A stretch of DNA of 38,672 nucleotides from Promethearchaeota archaeon (GCA_019894735.1 JAGXOB010000013.1:1-38672), one strand, 5' to 3'. Counted from the first letter of the stretch, positions 1 to 9,014 are shown. The notes: generated by a model not told the origin, from the letters alone. Numbers and translations are program-made.

Positions 1-45
1 TGTACAGGAGTAAGCTTACTCGTGGACGGCGGTATGACTATGTAA
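1..45 (+). CDS. C-terminal end of an SDR-family oxidoreductase (truncated by window edge)
   Basis: The first 15 codons are open and end in TAA at 43-45. They encode CTGVSLLVDGGMTM, which matches the C-terminal strand of classical short-chain dehydrogenases (TG..L.VDGG). The rest of the gene lies upstream of the window. It is convergent with the complete SDR gene that follows on the opposite strand and is probably a paralogue of it, since that protein ends in a similar TGADLRLDGG segment. Substrate cannot be inferred. Confidence 0.7.
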   Translation, partial: CTGVSLLVDGGMTM

Positions 46-94
46 AAAATATATTAAAAAAAAAAAATTATTAAAAAAGGATAAAATTAGACAA

Positions 95-874
95 TTATCT
101 GGTAGTCCAGCCACCATCTAATCTCAAATCTGCTCCAGTCATATAACTTGATTCATCAGTAGCTAAGAAAAGGATTCCAGTTGCAATTTCTTCTGAAGTT
201 GCCCATCTTCCCATGACTCCTTCTTCTTCAAACTCCCTCTTAACTTCTTCATACGATAATCCTCTATCTTTAGCTTGTTTTGCTACATCGCTTTGAAGCA
301 TTGGTGTATCAGTTGCTCCTGGACTAACACTATTCACTCGAACATGATAAGGTGCCAAATCTAAAGCCAACGCTCTTGTGTAACCTAATACTGCAGCCTT
401 TGTAGAACAATAATTTGCATGTGCTGTTTGACCAATATGGGCAGCGACTGACGCTAATGTGATGATCGAACCAAATCTTTGCTTTTTGAAATAAGGAACC
501 GCGTATTTACAAGTATAATGAGTACCTTTAATATTTACATCAATAAGTAAATCATAATCTGAGTCGGGAAAAGTTTCGACATCACCCACTCTAACAACTC
601 CCGCGTTTACAATCAAAACATCAATTCTTCCATAATTTTCAATAGTTTGATCAATCATCGCTTTTACTTCATTTTGTTTCCTTACATCAACAACGGAAAT
701 TTTCGTTTTCTCTCTTGCATCGTCACTAATAAGCTTCAAAGTTTCATTTAATCCCTCTTCATCAATATCAGAAAGAACTTGTGTTGCTCCCTCTTTTGCA
801 AAAAGTATTGCTGTAGCTCTTCCAATTCCTGAAGCTGCTCCAGTCAATACAACAATCTTATCTTTTACTCTCAT
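95..874 (-). CDS. Short-chain dehydrogenase/reductase (classical SDR)
   Basis: A 259-residue classical SDR, the usual family length. Residues 11-18 form the dinucleotide-binding TGAASGIG loop, 90-92 are NAG, and the catalytic set is Ser142, Tyr155 and Lys159 in YCSTK. Asp36 at the end of beta-2 suggests NAD(H) rather than NADP(H), by family rules. It ends with the typical TGADLRLDGG segment. It lies 12 bp downstream of the M24 peptidase gene on the same strand, so the two are probably co-transcribed from the promoter region around 2069-2180. The substrate is likely a hydroxyl or keto compound of a catabolic pathway, but nothing visible fixes it. Family assignment is secure. Confidence 0.93.
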   Translation of the reverse strand: MRVKDKIVVLTGAASGIGRATAILFAKEGATQVLSDIDEEGLNETLKLISDDAREKTKISVVDVRKQNEVKAMIDQTIENYGRIDVLIVNAGVVRVGDVETFPDSDYDLLIDVNIKGTHYTCKYAVPYFKKQRFGSIITLASVAAHIGQTAHANYCSTKAAVLGYTRALALDLAPYHVRVNSVSPGATDTPMLQSDVAKQAKDRGLSYEEVKREFEEEGVMGRWATSEEIATGILFLATDESSYMTGADLRLDGGWTTR

Positions 875-886
875 AATATAAACCCT

Positions 887-2068
887 TCATTTTACTACAA
901 TTTCTTTATCAAGTCCAGATAATCTTTCCGTACCAGACTTCGTTACTCGATAGCAATCTTCCACACCAACTAAACCCTGTCCTCTCACATTTAACCATAC
1001 TTCAAGATCTAACACCATATTTTCTTCAAACGGAACATCCATTGCTCCAGTAGGTCCAAAAAGATGGGTTTCTTCACACTCTAAGCCGATACTGTGTCCT
1101 GTAATAAGATAAAAACCTCTCTTTGTAAGTGATTTTAGATAGGCTTTTGCCTCTTCTCGAAAAACTTTAGCATTTAAACCAGGTTTTATGTTCTCAGCAC
1201 AGAATTCTTGAACTTTGATCATGTAATCCATGGCTTCTTGAGCTTTAGGTGGAACTTCTCCTATAACAACACCTCTACTCACATCCGAAATATAACCTTC
1301 CCAAACAGCACCAAAATCAAATCTTACGATATCGTTAGGAGTAACAGGTGTCCCTAGTCCTGGAGCTTCCGGATCTGAAGGACCAATATTCATGGTGAGG
1401 TGGTCCCATCCCCACGCTCCCTCATCGACGATTGTTCGCCTGGCAATTCGTAATAAATCAGTATCCTTCATATTTAATTCAACTGCGTCAATACAAGCTT
1501 TAATTGCTTTTTCAGCCACTTCTGTCGATTTTCGAATTCTTCTTACTTCTTCTTCTGTTTTAACTAGTCGCATTTCAATAAAAACATCATCAGCATCAAT
1601 AAATTTAGCGTTTGGAAATTTCTTCTGTAAAGCTTCAGATTGATAGCGTGGCATATATGATTCAAGACCTATCGTCCTATCACCTAACTCCCATTCATCA
1701 ACCTTCTTCAAAAGAGTATTAACTGCGGCTTGTAAAGAACCGACTCTAAAAACTTCACTCGGAGGTACCCAAGAAAACTCTTCAACGCTATCATATAATG
1801 CCCATACGATAGCACTTTCCTCTCCGTCCCTTCTTACCATAGACAAGTTAGGATATTGATTTGATAACACATATAAGATAGGATTAGGCGCTACGTGAGT
1901 AACTGGCAAACCCGAGGTATAAAATACATTCACTGGAGATGACGCAATTAGAAGATCAATATCATATTTGTTTAAAATTTTTTGAGCTCTTTCCTTATTA
2001 TAACCAATTGGTTTAGCCATGATTAATCGATTCAACTTGATATTAAATGATAGAAATATAGGTTCCAT
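887..2068 (-). CDS. M24 family metallopeptidase (Xaa-Pro aminopeptidase/creatinase-like)
   Basis: The 393-residue protein has the two-domain layout of Xaa-Pro peptidases and creatinases: an N-terminal creatinase-like domain (about residues 25-165) and a C-terminal pita-bread domain. All five candidate dimetal ligands are visible: Asp in RFDFGAVWEGY, Asp in ISDVSR, His in TGHSIG, Glu in LDLEVW and Glu in GVEDCY. It may remove an N-terminal residue before proline or hydrolyse a related small amide; the family also includes creatinases, so specificity is open. A second Met at residue 17 (codon at 2018-2020), followed by AKPIGYNKER, is a plausible alternative start because the first 16 residues look unlike the family. 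It is first in a two-gene operon with the SDR and divergent from the Gfo/Idh gene. Confidence 0.9.
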   Translation of the reverse strand: MEPIFLSFNIKLNRLIMAKPIGYNKERAQKILNKYDIDLLIASSPVNVFYTSGLPVTHVAPNPILYVLSNQYPNLSMVRRDGEESAIVWALYDSVEEFSWVPPSEVFRVGSLQAAVNTLLKKVDEWELGDRTIGLESYMPRYQSEALQKKFPNAKFIDADDVFIEMRLVKTEEEVRRIRKSTEVAEKAIKACIDAVELNMKDTDLLRIARRTIVDEGAWGWDHLTMNIGPSDPEAPGLGTPVTPNDIVRFDFGAVWEGYISDVSRGVVIGEVPPKAQEAMDYMIKVQEFCAENIKPGLNAKVFREEAKAYLKSLTKRGFYLITGHSIGLECEETHLFGPTGAMDVPFEENMVLDLEVWLNVRGQGLVGVEDCYRVTKSGTERLSGLDKEIVVK

Positions 2069-2150
2069 TAAAAATTTTTAATAAAAATTAGTGAATAAAT
2101 TATATGATTTCTGATAATAGCGTAAATTTATCAATACTAATATGGCAAAT

Positions 2151-2162
2151 CTATAAAAAGTT
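2151..2162 (+). promoter_or_regulatory. TATA box of the Gfo/Idh gene, probably a leaderless transcript
   Basis: The sequence CTATAAAAAGTT is centred about 25 bp upstream of the ATG at 2181. Archaeal transcription starts about 25 bp after the TATA box, so the mRNA would begin at or next to the start codon. No Shine-Dalgarno sequence precedes the ATG, which fits a leaderless message. Confidence 0.55.
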
Positions 2163-2180
2163 TTAAGTAATTTTCTATCT

Positions 2181-3308
2181 ATGGAATCTGTCAAATTTGG
2201 AATTATAGGCTCTGGGACTGTTTGGAGGTTTCACAAGATAGGGTGGAATAATAATCCAAAAATTAAGTTTACTGCTGTTTATGATGTTAACGAGGGAGTG
2301 GCAAGACGCACAGCGAAACTTAATAAGATGAGCTTTTATGAAACTCCTGAAAGTTTTTTAAAAAGTGATATTGATGCTGTGTTAATATTGGTTCCCCATT
2401 ACCTACATGAAGAATATGTTATAGCTGCTTCTGAAGCAGGAAAACATGTGCTTTGTGAAAAACCAATGGCTACAACTCTGGAAGGATGCGACCTTATGAT
2501 TAATGCCACTAAGAAAGCTGGCGTTAAATTTATGATTGCTGAAAACCATAGATTTTTACCTGCTAACGATTATATCATGACTGCTGTACAGTCTGGTCTT
2601 ATTGGAAATCCTTTTTTAGTAAGATCCTATGAAGGAGTAAATGAAATTTCTGGATTAATGAAGGAAGATTTCTGGAAAGGACATCCTATACTAGCTGGTG
2701 GAGGGGCTTTAATGGATATGGGAGCACATAAATTTGCCACAATCAATTGGATATTAAAAGATAAAGCAGAATCTGCTTATGGATGGTTAACAAAACAATG
2801 CACAACCTTGAGTGAGAAAGCTGAAGATAATGCAATGGTCTTTTTAAAATATACTAAAGGAACTATTGTAGAAACCCTTGTAAGTTTTTCAGTAGTCTCA
2901 CCACCAACAAATAGTTTAGAGGTCTATGGAACAAATGGGACAATTATTGAAAATCATGAATGGGATAAACCTGTTAAAATTTTCTCTAATAATGAAAAGA
3001 TGGGAATGAATAGAAATAAGTGGTATGAACCTGAGATTGAACACGGACCTTTTCCTAAATATTATGAGATATCGATGAGGAATGAAGATTTGCATTTTGC
3101 AGATTGCATAATTAAAGATAAGGATCCCGAATTTTCCCCTATACAAGCTCGAGAAGCAATTGCTACCGTTCTTTTAGCATATCTCTCCACGGAAAAAGGA
3201 AGAATCACAACCATGGAAGAATTATTAAATGCTTATAAAATCAAGGGAACTAAATATATTTTAGAAGAATTACCAAATTCTATCCAGAATAATTTATGTA
3301 CTGAGTAA
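2181..3308 (+). CDS. Gfo/Idh/MocA family oxidoreductase
   Basis: A 375-residue protein with an N-terminal Rossmann fold (GIIGSGTVW, residues 7-15) and the family hallmark CEKP at 92-95, where Lys94 is the conserved catalytic lysine. The later GGGALMDMGAHK segment carries the conserved Asp and His of the C-terminal alpha/beta domain. Members oxidise or reduce sugars, inositols or other hydroxy compounds with NAD(P). The gene is divergent from the M24/SDR operon and ends at a clear hairpin terminator, so it looks monocistronic. Substrate is unknown, and family confidence is high. Confidence 0.93.
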   Translation: MESVKFGIIGSGTVWRFHKIGWNNNPKIKFTAVYDVNEGVARRTAKLNKMSFYETPESFLKSDIDAVLILVPHYLHEEYVIAASEAGKHVLCEKPMATTLEGCDLMINATKKAGVKFMIAENHRFLPANDYIMTAVQSGLIGNPFLVRSYEGVNEISGLMKEDFWKGHPILAGGGALMDMGAHKFATINWILKDKAESAYGWLTKQCTTLSEKAEDNAMVFLKYTKGTIVETLVSFSVVSPPTNSLEVYGTNGTIIENHEWDKPVKIFSNNEKMGMNRNKWYEPEIEHGPFPKYYEISMRNEDLHFADCIIKDKDPEFSPIQAREAIATVLLAYLSTEKGRITTMEELLNAYKIKGTKYILEELPNSIQNNLCTE

Positions 3309-3313
3309 AACAC

Positions 3314-3353
3314 CCTCTTTTTATTTTACTAAACTTGAAGAGGCTGTTTTTTT
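3314..3353 (+). terminator. Hairpin plus T-run terminator after the Gfo/Idh gene
   Basis: CCTCTT at 3314-3319 pairs with AAGAGG at 3338-3343, and a run of seven T follows at 3347-3353. It sits just after the stop codon at 3308. The form is that of an intrinsic terminator; in archaea the T-run is the main signal. Confidence 0.6.
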
Positions 3354-3399
3354 AAATACCTTTTTCGGTTTATTTTCTTTAATTTTAAAATTCTCCGAG

Positions 3400-3736
3400 A
3401 TGAATATTCATTTCAAAAGGCTTTAGTAATCATTCAGAAGTAGATAATTTACCTGAAAAAGAGCTTGTTGAAACTACTCCTCTAATCTATAATGGAGAAT
3501 TTCGAATTGAAAATCCTACTATTCCTCCGCTTTTAAATGATGATTTAATTATTCAAAAATGTGACGCCGCAAAAAATGAATATTTGGCGATGATTAACGA
3601 TGTTCACGCACTTTTAGAAAATTGTAATGATCTATCAAATACTCAAAAATTGGAGTATTGTAATAGTGAAAGGCATTTTATGAAGCAATATTTGAGACAA
3701 GCTCTAATTAAAGTAAATAAATGTTTTCCAGATTAA
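3400..3736 (+). pseudogene. Small ORF of unknown function, reading frame interrupted near its start
   Basis: From 3404 to the TAA at 3734-3736 one frame is open for 110 codons with protein-like composition, but it has no ATG, GTG or TTG before a TTG at 3584 and an ATG at 3590. An ATG at 3400 reads MNIHFKRL and then stops at 3424. Removing one A from the AAAA run at 3415-3418 would join that ATG to the open frame and give a protein of about 111 residues starting MNIHFKGFSNHSEV. It is therefore either a real frameshift, an assembly error, or a shorter protein of 48 residues from 3590. The product is charged, partly helical and contains four Cys. I do not recognise the family. Confidence 0.5.
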
Positions 3737-3813
3737 TTTAAATTATAAAAATCAAAGTTATTAAACTTCAAACCTTAAAGAAAACAGAAATAATTACAAA
3801 ATGATAAACTATA

Positions 3814-4677
3814 ATGCAATTTTCAAAATCTGTTATTGAAATAATAAAGGAGCGAACTTCTTGGAGGACATTTTTGAACAAAGCAATAGATAGCAATGTA
3901 CGTCAAGATCTGGAGCACATTTTAGAATTAAATAATTTTGAGAGCCCATTTAAAAGTCAAGGTGGTAATCCTCGATTCCAATTAATAAGTATTCCCGATT
4001 TTAATCCTGAAGAAAATATAAAAATAGGGACGTACGGTTTTATTAAAGGCGCTCAAGAATTTATCGCTGGAGCTACTGACAAAGCAGAATACGATCTCGA
4101 AAATTATGGCTACATTTTTGAAGCTATAATATTGGCAGTTACTGACTTAAATCTGGGAACTTGTTGGTTAGGAGGGACTTTTAGTCGTTCTCAATTTTCC
4201 AAATTCGTCCAACTTAAAAATGGTGAAAAAATTCCCGCCATAAGCCCCGTAGGATATCCCACTACTAGAAGATTGAAAGAAAAAGTTATTCGATCGATAG
4301 CTAAAGCTAAATTAAGAAAACCTTGGGAACAAATTTTTTTTTATGGCGATTTTAATTCTCAAATTGAACAAGATGAATTGGGTAAATATAAAACAATACT
4401 CGAAATGGTCAGAATAGGACCATCTGCGGGAAATAAACAGCCTTGGATAATATTAAAGGAAAAGGAGCAGAATATATTTCATTTCTTTGTAAAATACTCA
4501 GATGATAAAAAAGTATCAGCTTACAACCAATTTGTTCGCTTGGATATTGGGATCGCAGTTTGTCATTTTGATTTAACTGCTAAAGAACTCGGAATGAAAG
4601 GAAAATGGGAGTTTAACGAGCCAACGATTGATCGACCTAAGGAATTAAAGTATATTGTATCTTGGATTGAGTCTTAA
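3814..4677 (+). CDS. Nitroreductase-like flavoprotein (TM1586-type)
   Basis: The 287-residue protein resembles the putative nitroreductase family typified by TM1586. The N-terminal ERTSWRTF segment is the nitroreductase R-[ST]-x-R phosphate-binding motif. A central GTCWLGG segment follows AVTDLNLG, and IGPSAGNKQPW near residue 205 repeats the family PSagN.QPW flavin-contact motif. The family fold is a tandem of two half-nitroreductase domains, and the length fits. Such proteins bind FMN and may reduce quinones, nitro groups or other acceptors; the physiological substrate is not inferable. It stands alone, with AT-rich gaps on both sides. Confidence 0.8.
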   Translation: MQFSKSVIEIIKERTSWRTFLNKAIDSNVRQDLEHILELNNFESPFKSQGGNPRFQLISIPDFNPEENIKIGTYGFIKGAQEFIAGATDKAEYDLENYGYIFEAIILAVTDLNLGTCWLGGTFSRSQFSKFVQLKNGEKIPAISPVGYPTTRRLKEKVIRSIAKAKLRKPWEQIFFYGDFNSQIEQDELGKYKTILEMVRIGPSAGNKQPWIILKEKEQNIFHFFVKYSDDKKVSAYNQFVRLDIGIAVCHFDLTAKELGMKGKWEFNEPTIDRPKELKYIVSWIES

Positions 4678-4822
4678 AATTTCTTTTTTAATTTATTACT
4701 TGTTTGTCTAACTTTCTAAACTTCTCTTATTTTAATAATATTAATTGTTTTAAAAGTTTTAAAAACGAGATTTAATGATTCTCTTTTATTTGAGACTGAT
4801 AAACTATAAGATAGTTCTAATA

Positions 4823-5824
4823 ATGACGAATATACTTGTAACTGGTGGTACTGGATTTATCGGAATAGCTTTGGTTAAAAAATTGCACGAATTAGGGCAT
4901 GATTTAAAACTACTCGTAAGAGAAAGTAGTAATATTAATCACTTTAAAGATCTTAATAATATTGAATATGTCATTGGCGATCTCCTTGATTTCAGTAGTT
5001 TGGAAAAAGCTGTGAATAAAGTTAGTGCTATTTACCATCTTGCAGCTTACACTGGGATATGGGCTAAAGACAATTCAATTTACTATGATGTTAATGTAAA
5101 AGGTACAGAAAATATTGCTAATATCGCTCTTCAAAACAATTTGCAGCTATTTTATGTTAGTTCCTTTACAGCACTAGGTCCTACTCCTCCAGAACCCGTT
5201 GATGAAACTCATGAAAATGAGACCTTTTGTATGGAATATGAGAAATCTAAATGTCAAGCGAAGAAACTTGTTAAAGATCTAATACCAAAAGGGTTGAAAG
5301 TTATGATTTTCTATCCTGGAATTGTATACGGTCCAGAAGACTTCAATGTATTTGGTAGAATGTTCTTTGATGTTATGAGGGGAAAACTTTTTCCATTGGG
5401 TGCTTGCCCTGGAAAGGGAGATTCTATGACCTGTTTAACATATGTTTACGATATATCAAACGCTTTAACAGAAGTATTAAACAGAGAAGATCTTTTAGGA
5501 GAAGATTTTATTCTTGGAGGGGAAAATGTTAGATTTAAAGAATATCTTGATTTAATTGCCAAAATTAGTAGAAATAAAAAAGCAAGAAAGTTTCCTTTTC
5601 CAATTGCGATGGCATACGCATGGTTTTTGGAAGTTAAAGCAAGGTTCAATATGAAAACCCCTTTTCTAACGCGTTCTACTCTAAAAGCAATTAAATTTCA
5701 TAGAGCTTATTCTTCAAAAAAAGCCATTGATAAATTTGGTTATAAGATCACTCCATTGAGAGAAGGGATAGAAGAAACAATTAAGTGGTATAAGGAATAT
5801 ATTGAAAAAGGAAAAGTAAAGTAA
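4823..5824 (+). CDS. NAD-dependent epimerase/dehydratase (extended SDR, HpnA/DFR-like)
   Basis: An extended SDR. The frame is open from an ATG at 4775, but the ATG at 4823 places MTNILVTGGTGFIG exactly at the family N-terminus, so I choose 4823 (333 residues). GGTGFIG is the NAD(P)-binding loop, and the catalytic YxxxK is YEKSK at residues 139-143 (counted from 4823). AAYTGIW and NVKGTENI resemble the dihydroflavonol-4-reductase/HpnA branch. It probably acts on a nucleotide sugar or a sterol- or lipid-linked hydroxyl. It is the first gene of an apparent operon: the next ORF begins 5 bp after its stop, followed by an aldehyde dehydrogenase and an SCP2-like protein. Confidence 0.9.
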   Translation: MTNILVTGGTGFIGIALVKKLHELGHDLKLLVRESSNINHFKDLNNIEYVIGDLLDFSSLEKAVNKVSAIYHLAAYTGIWAKDNSIYYDVNVKGTENIANIALQNNLQLFYVSSFTALGPTPPEPVDETHENETFCMEYEKSKCQAKKLVKDLIPKGLKVMIFYPGIVYGPEDFNVFGRMFFDVMRGKLFPLGACPGKGDSMTCLTYVYDISNALTEVLNREDLLGEDFILGGENVRFKEYLDLIAKISRNKKARKFPFPIAMAYAWFLEVKARFNMKTPFLTRSTLKAIKFHRAYSSKKAIDKFGYKITPLREGIEETIKWYKEYIEKGKVK

Positions 5825-5829
5825 AACTT

Positions 5830-6294
5830 ATGAAAATCATGATAAAAGATGAATTAACAAGCCAAATTATTGATAAAGAAGCATATAAAACAGAATTAGC
5901 GAAAAATTACACAACATTTCTGGCGCAATATCCTGAAATTTTTTCTGATTTAATTTTTGGATCAAATTTCGATTTCGCTCTTTATGATTCGATTGAAACA
6001 TATGATAAAGAATCTCCAATGGATATCTTTAATGTGCTTAGAAATGAAAATGGGATTGAAATAAAACCTGGAAGAGCTATAAATTCAGATTTAGAACTCG
6101 CACTCTCGGTGATTGCGGTTAAAAAATTAATACAATCAAAAACGAAAATAGAATATGCACAACTTTTAGGAACTTTTTATGATGATCCAGATGAGGAAAT
6201 AGGATGGATTGATTTTGTATTGCATAAAAGAACACAAACTATCATTGATATGGGTTATGGAAAATTCGCTCAAACTGCTGGTATCCTCAAGTAA
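5830..6294 (+). CDS. Conserved-looking protein of unknown function, possibly SCP2-like
   Basis: A 154-residue soluble protein with no signal peptide or membrane segment. I do not recognise it with confidence. The segment from about residue 80, with SDLELALS, KLIQSKTKIEY and a terminal MGYGKFAQTAG, has the strand-helix rhythm of SCP2 sterol-carrier domains. It also loosely echoes the end of the SCP2-like protein two genes downstream (7882-8289). It starts 5 bp after the epimerase stop and precedes the aldehyde dehydrogenase by about 80 bp, so it is almost certainly in their operon. A role as carrier or accessory for a hydrophobic substrate is inference only. A second ATG three codons in is an alternative start. 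Confidence 0.75.
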   Translation: MKIMIKDELTSQIIDKEAYKTELAKNYTTFLAQYPEIFSDLIFGSNFDFALYDSIETYDKESPMDIFNVLRNENGIEIKPGRAINSDLELALSVIAVKKLIQSKTKIEYAQLLGTFYDDPDEEIGWIDFVLHKRTQTIIDMGYGKFAQTAGILK

Positions 6295-6375
6295 GATGAC
6301 GATATTTATAGTCTCTAAAACTTTTTTTGAATATAATTTAGAAACATCATTAAAATTAGAAAGGTTATAAAAAAT

Positions 6376-7869
6376 ATGGCAAAAGTTCACGAATTAGAAA
6401 TAAAAAATAAGTACACTGGTGAGATTATAGGAACTGTTCCTGCTGATACACCAAAGACGGTTAATGAAAAAATAATAAAAGTTCATAAAAATCAACATTT
6501 ATTAAGAGAAATGAATTTCTTTGAACGAGCTCAACTTCTTGCTAAATTTGCTTCTAAGTTGCGGTTTAAAAAAGCTCATTTAAAGGATCTAGTTGTTGCT
6601 GAAGGAGGATTACCGATCAAATATTCTGAATGGGAACTAGGTATAGTAATGACTGGTTTCAAATTTTGCGATTGGTATTATCAATTTATTGAAGACAAGC
6701 AATTAACTGGTATTGAAGGAGAGAAAAATGCAACAATAAAATATATTCCACATGGATTATCCGCTTGTATATCTCCTCGTAACACACCGATTAGCCTTCC
6801 CCTCTATCAGATGGGTGCTAATTACTTAGTAGGAAATGGTGCGATTGTTAAACCATCTACTGCATGCCCTTTAACCATGTTAGAAGCTTATTCCACGATG
6901 AAAGATATGGATTTTCCGGGTTTAGATGCATTAGATTTGGTTATTGCACCTGGAGAATGGGCCGTAGACGAATTTCTTAAATCTCATTTAATCAAGATTA
7001 TAATGACGGTTACCTCTTCACATACTGCAAAAGATATTCTTGTGAGATATGGAAGGATGCTGAAAAAAACTGCAGATAAATCAATGGGTGTTTCAATGTA
7101 TACTCAGCCTTTCAAACAATTCTTCTTTGAGTGCGCAGGAAATGATGCTGGAATAGTAATGAATGATGTTAATTTAGAGCATGTAGCTAAATGGAATGCT
7201 ATGGCAAGTTACACCAATTCAGGTCAACAATGTTTCTCAATGAAGCGAATTATAGTCCACCAAGATATATATGACGAATACGTAGAATGTTTAATAAAAG
7301 AAATGGGGAAATTAAAATATGGAGACCCAACAGATCCCTCTGTTGATATTGGGCCCTTAGGTAGTAGACGTATACTAATGATGATGGAAGTAATGGTCGA
7401 AGATGCTAAAAAATATAACGCTCATATATATACTGGTGGTGAAAAAATTGATACCGGAGAAGATTACGGTTTGTTTTATACACCGACTCTGGTTGAAATT
7501 AATCCAGAATTATGTGAAGATTTATCTAAGGCTCCATTTTTGTGGAGAGAAGAAGCTTTTGGACCTGTTCGTTCTATCACTAAAGCAAAGGATATGAAAG
7601 ACGCAATTAGGTTAGCAAATGCTAGCAACTATGGTATGAGGGCCGTAGTTTACACTTCTAATTTGAACAACATTGAGGTTTTTAAGAATCAATTAGAAGC
7701 AGCAAACATTTACATTAACGCAAGACCTATGCTTGTTGATATTACAGTCTCCTTGGGAGGAATTAAAGATTCTGCTTATCCCGCAGGTTGCAAATATTAT
7801 CCCCAGGAATTAGTATATGGAAAATATATTTATGACGGTACTCCGTTGAATTTAGACAAGATTAAATAA
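6376..7869 (+). CDS. Aldehyde dehydrogenase family protein
   Basis: A 497-residue NAD(P)-dependent aldehyde dehydrogenase of the usual length. The catalytic cysteine is Cys286 in SGQQCFSMKR. Glu252 in FECAGNDAG occupies the general-base position, where most members read ELGGKSP, and Asn136 in SPRNTP matches the oxyanion-hole Asn of PWNFP. The Rossmann region has VKPS at 158-161. The C-terminal EEAFGPV motif is intact. The deviations CAGND and SPRN place it away from the best-known subgroups, so the aldehyde is unknown. It sits between two small, possibly lipid-binding proteins and downstream of an extended SDR, which suggests oxidation of a lipid- or terpenoid-derived aldehyde. Confidence 0.93.
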   Translation: MAKVHELEIKNKYTGEIIGTVPADTPKTVNEKIIKVHKNQHLLREMNFFERAQLLAKFASKLRFKKAHLKDLVVAEGGLPIKYSEWELGIVMTGFKFCDWYYQFIEDKQLTGIEGEKNATIKYIPHGLSACISPRNTPISLPLYQMGANYLVGNGAIVKPSTACPLTMLEAYSTMKDMDFPGLDALDLVIAPGEWAVDEFLKSHLIKIIMTVTSSHTAKDILVRYGRMLKKTADKSMGVSMYTQPFKQFFFECAGNDAGIVMNDVNLEHVAKWNAMASYTNSGQQCFSMKRIIVHQDIYDEYVECLIKEMGKLKYGDPTDPSVDIGPLGSRRILMMMEVMVEDAKKYNAHIYTGGEKIDTGEDYGLFYTPTLVEINPELCEDLSKAPFLWREEAFGPVRSITKAKDMKDAIRLANASNYGMRAVVYTSNLNNIEVFKNQLEAANIYINARPMLVDITVSLGGIKDSAYPAGCKYYPQELVYGKYIYDGTPLNLDKIK

Positions 7870-7881
7870 ATTACGACAACG

Positions 7882-8289
7882 ATGGAATCTGAAGAATTAT
7901 ACACAAAATTAAAAGGATTTTTTCCTAAACATTTGGATTTAATGAGGCATTTACACATAAATGCTTGTTGGGAATATATCATCACTGAACATTCCATTGA
8001 TGACACCCCTATCAAATTAATCTTCTACCTATTCAAAAAAAATGAAAAATCCCTAGAGATGACAAAAAATAAACCTGAATTTAAACCAGATTTAATCCTT
8101 TATTTTACAGAAAATGCTATATTGGCCATGATTGAAGGGACTTCAAATGCAGAAGAATATTATGAACGGTATCGTAATGTAATGGAAAATCCTCAACCTG
8201 GTATTGAATTAGATAGTAAAGTAAATAAACCTAGATTAAAACTTTGGCAAATTGGTTATAAACAATGGCAAAAAGATTTCAAATTTTAA
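7882..8289 (+). CDS. SCP2-like (sterol carrier/lipid-binding) domain protein
   Basis: A 135-residue soluble protein. The segment FKPDLILYFTENAILAMI followed by an acidic helix (EEYYERYRNVME) and a final basic stretch resembles the SCP2 sterol-carrier fold, which binds lipids or acyl-CoAs in a hydrophobic tunnel. No catalytic motif is present. It starts 12 bp after the aldehyde dehydrogenase stop and is the last gene of the operon beginning at 4823. The best guess is a carrier for the hydrophobic substrate of the neighbouring oxidoreductases. The family call is by pattern recognition only. Confidence 0.6.
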   Translation: MESEELYTKLKGFFPKHLDLMRHLHINACWEYIITEHSIDDTPIKLIFYLFKKNEKSLEMTKNKPEFKPDLILYFTENAILAMIEGTSNAEEYYERYRNVMENPQPGIELDSKVNKPRLKLWQIGYKQWQKDFKF

Positions 8290-8327
8290 TTTAATACAAT
8301 AAAACCTTATAAACAGTATGTTAACGA

Positions 8328-9014
8328 TTATAAAATTTTAATTCTGAGATTTTTCTTTTTTATAGAAACAACTATTATAGCTATAATTGCCAATATTGTA
8401 AAACTGATAAAGTACGTACCAAAAGGAATAAATCTAAAAGTACCTTCCAATCTTACGATAATTTGGCCGAAATCATCGTAAACAGTTTCAACTATCAAAA
8501 CCCCTCTAGAATCGTATTCCTTTTCCCATAGATAGTCCAAACCAGTGATGCTTTTTCCTTGTTTAAATATCGAAAGTCCAGTTCTATAGTAATCTGTAGG
8601 TAAAAAACCTACTACTTCAGCTAAATATTCTTCAACGGGATAAAGACTAAATAGATAGTCTTGGTATTCATTTGCTTCTGTTCCCATAAATAGCGTCACA
8701 ATCCTTCCACTCAAACTCCAATCTGTTTTATAGTCCCAAAATTCTATTTCAATTATCCATACTTCAGGAGAATCATCAATTTCTCTAATAACCATTCTGT
8801 TTTGATCTCCTATTTCAAAGTTAGGTTCAAATCCATAGGTATCTTTAAATTTCATTAAATCTAATTCAGTGACCTCCCAAATTAATTCAGTTCCTTCAGT
8901 GAAACCTATACTATAATCGCTCTCCTGTGCTTTCGTATTTAAATTAAAGCACGAACTAAATATACAAAAATAGAATAGACCGATTATGCAGAAGATTTTA
9001 AGTTTGTTTTTCAC
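8328..9014 (-). CDS. Secreted protein with signal peptide and C-terminal membrane anchor
   Basis: A 228-residue protein. It begins with a basic then hydrophobic segment (KNKLKIFCIIGLFYFCIF, ending near SSC at 20-22) typical of a Sec signal peptide; FSSC could serve as a lipobox but is a weak match. The middle, rich in Tyr, Trp, Glu and Asp, looks like an extracellular beta-rich domain. Residues about 200-218 (TYFISFTILAIIAIIVVSI) form a membrane anchor followed by KKKNLRIK, which should face the cytoplasm. This is a common archaeal cell-surface layout. I do not recognise the domain. It is convergent with the SCP2-like gene and divergent from the amidase. Confidence 0.8.
   Translation of the reverse strand: MKNKLKIFCIIGLFYFCIFSSCFNLNTKAQESDYSIGFTEGTELIWEVTELDLMKFKDTYGFEPNFEIGDQNRMVIREIDDSPEVWIIEIEFWDYKTDWSLSGRIVTLFMGTEANEYQDYLFSLYPVEEYLAEVVGFLPTDYYRTGLSIFKQGKSITGLDYLWEKEYDSRGVLIVETVYDDFGQIIVRLEGTFRFIPFGTYFISFTILAIIAIIVVSIKKKNLRIKIL

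Noticed and set aside
1392..1643. Open frame of 83 codons opposite the M24 peptidase
   Set aside because: It lies wholly inside a well-supported gene on the other strand, and its Ser-rich composition is that of an antisense shadow.
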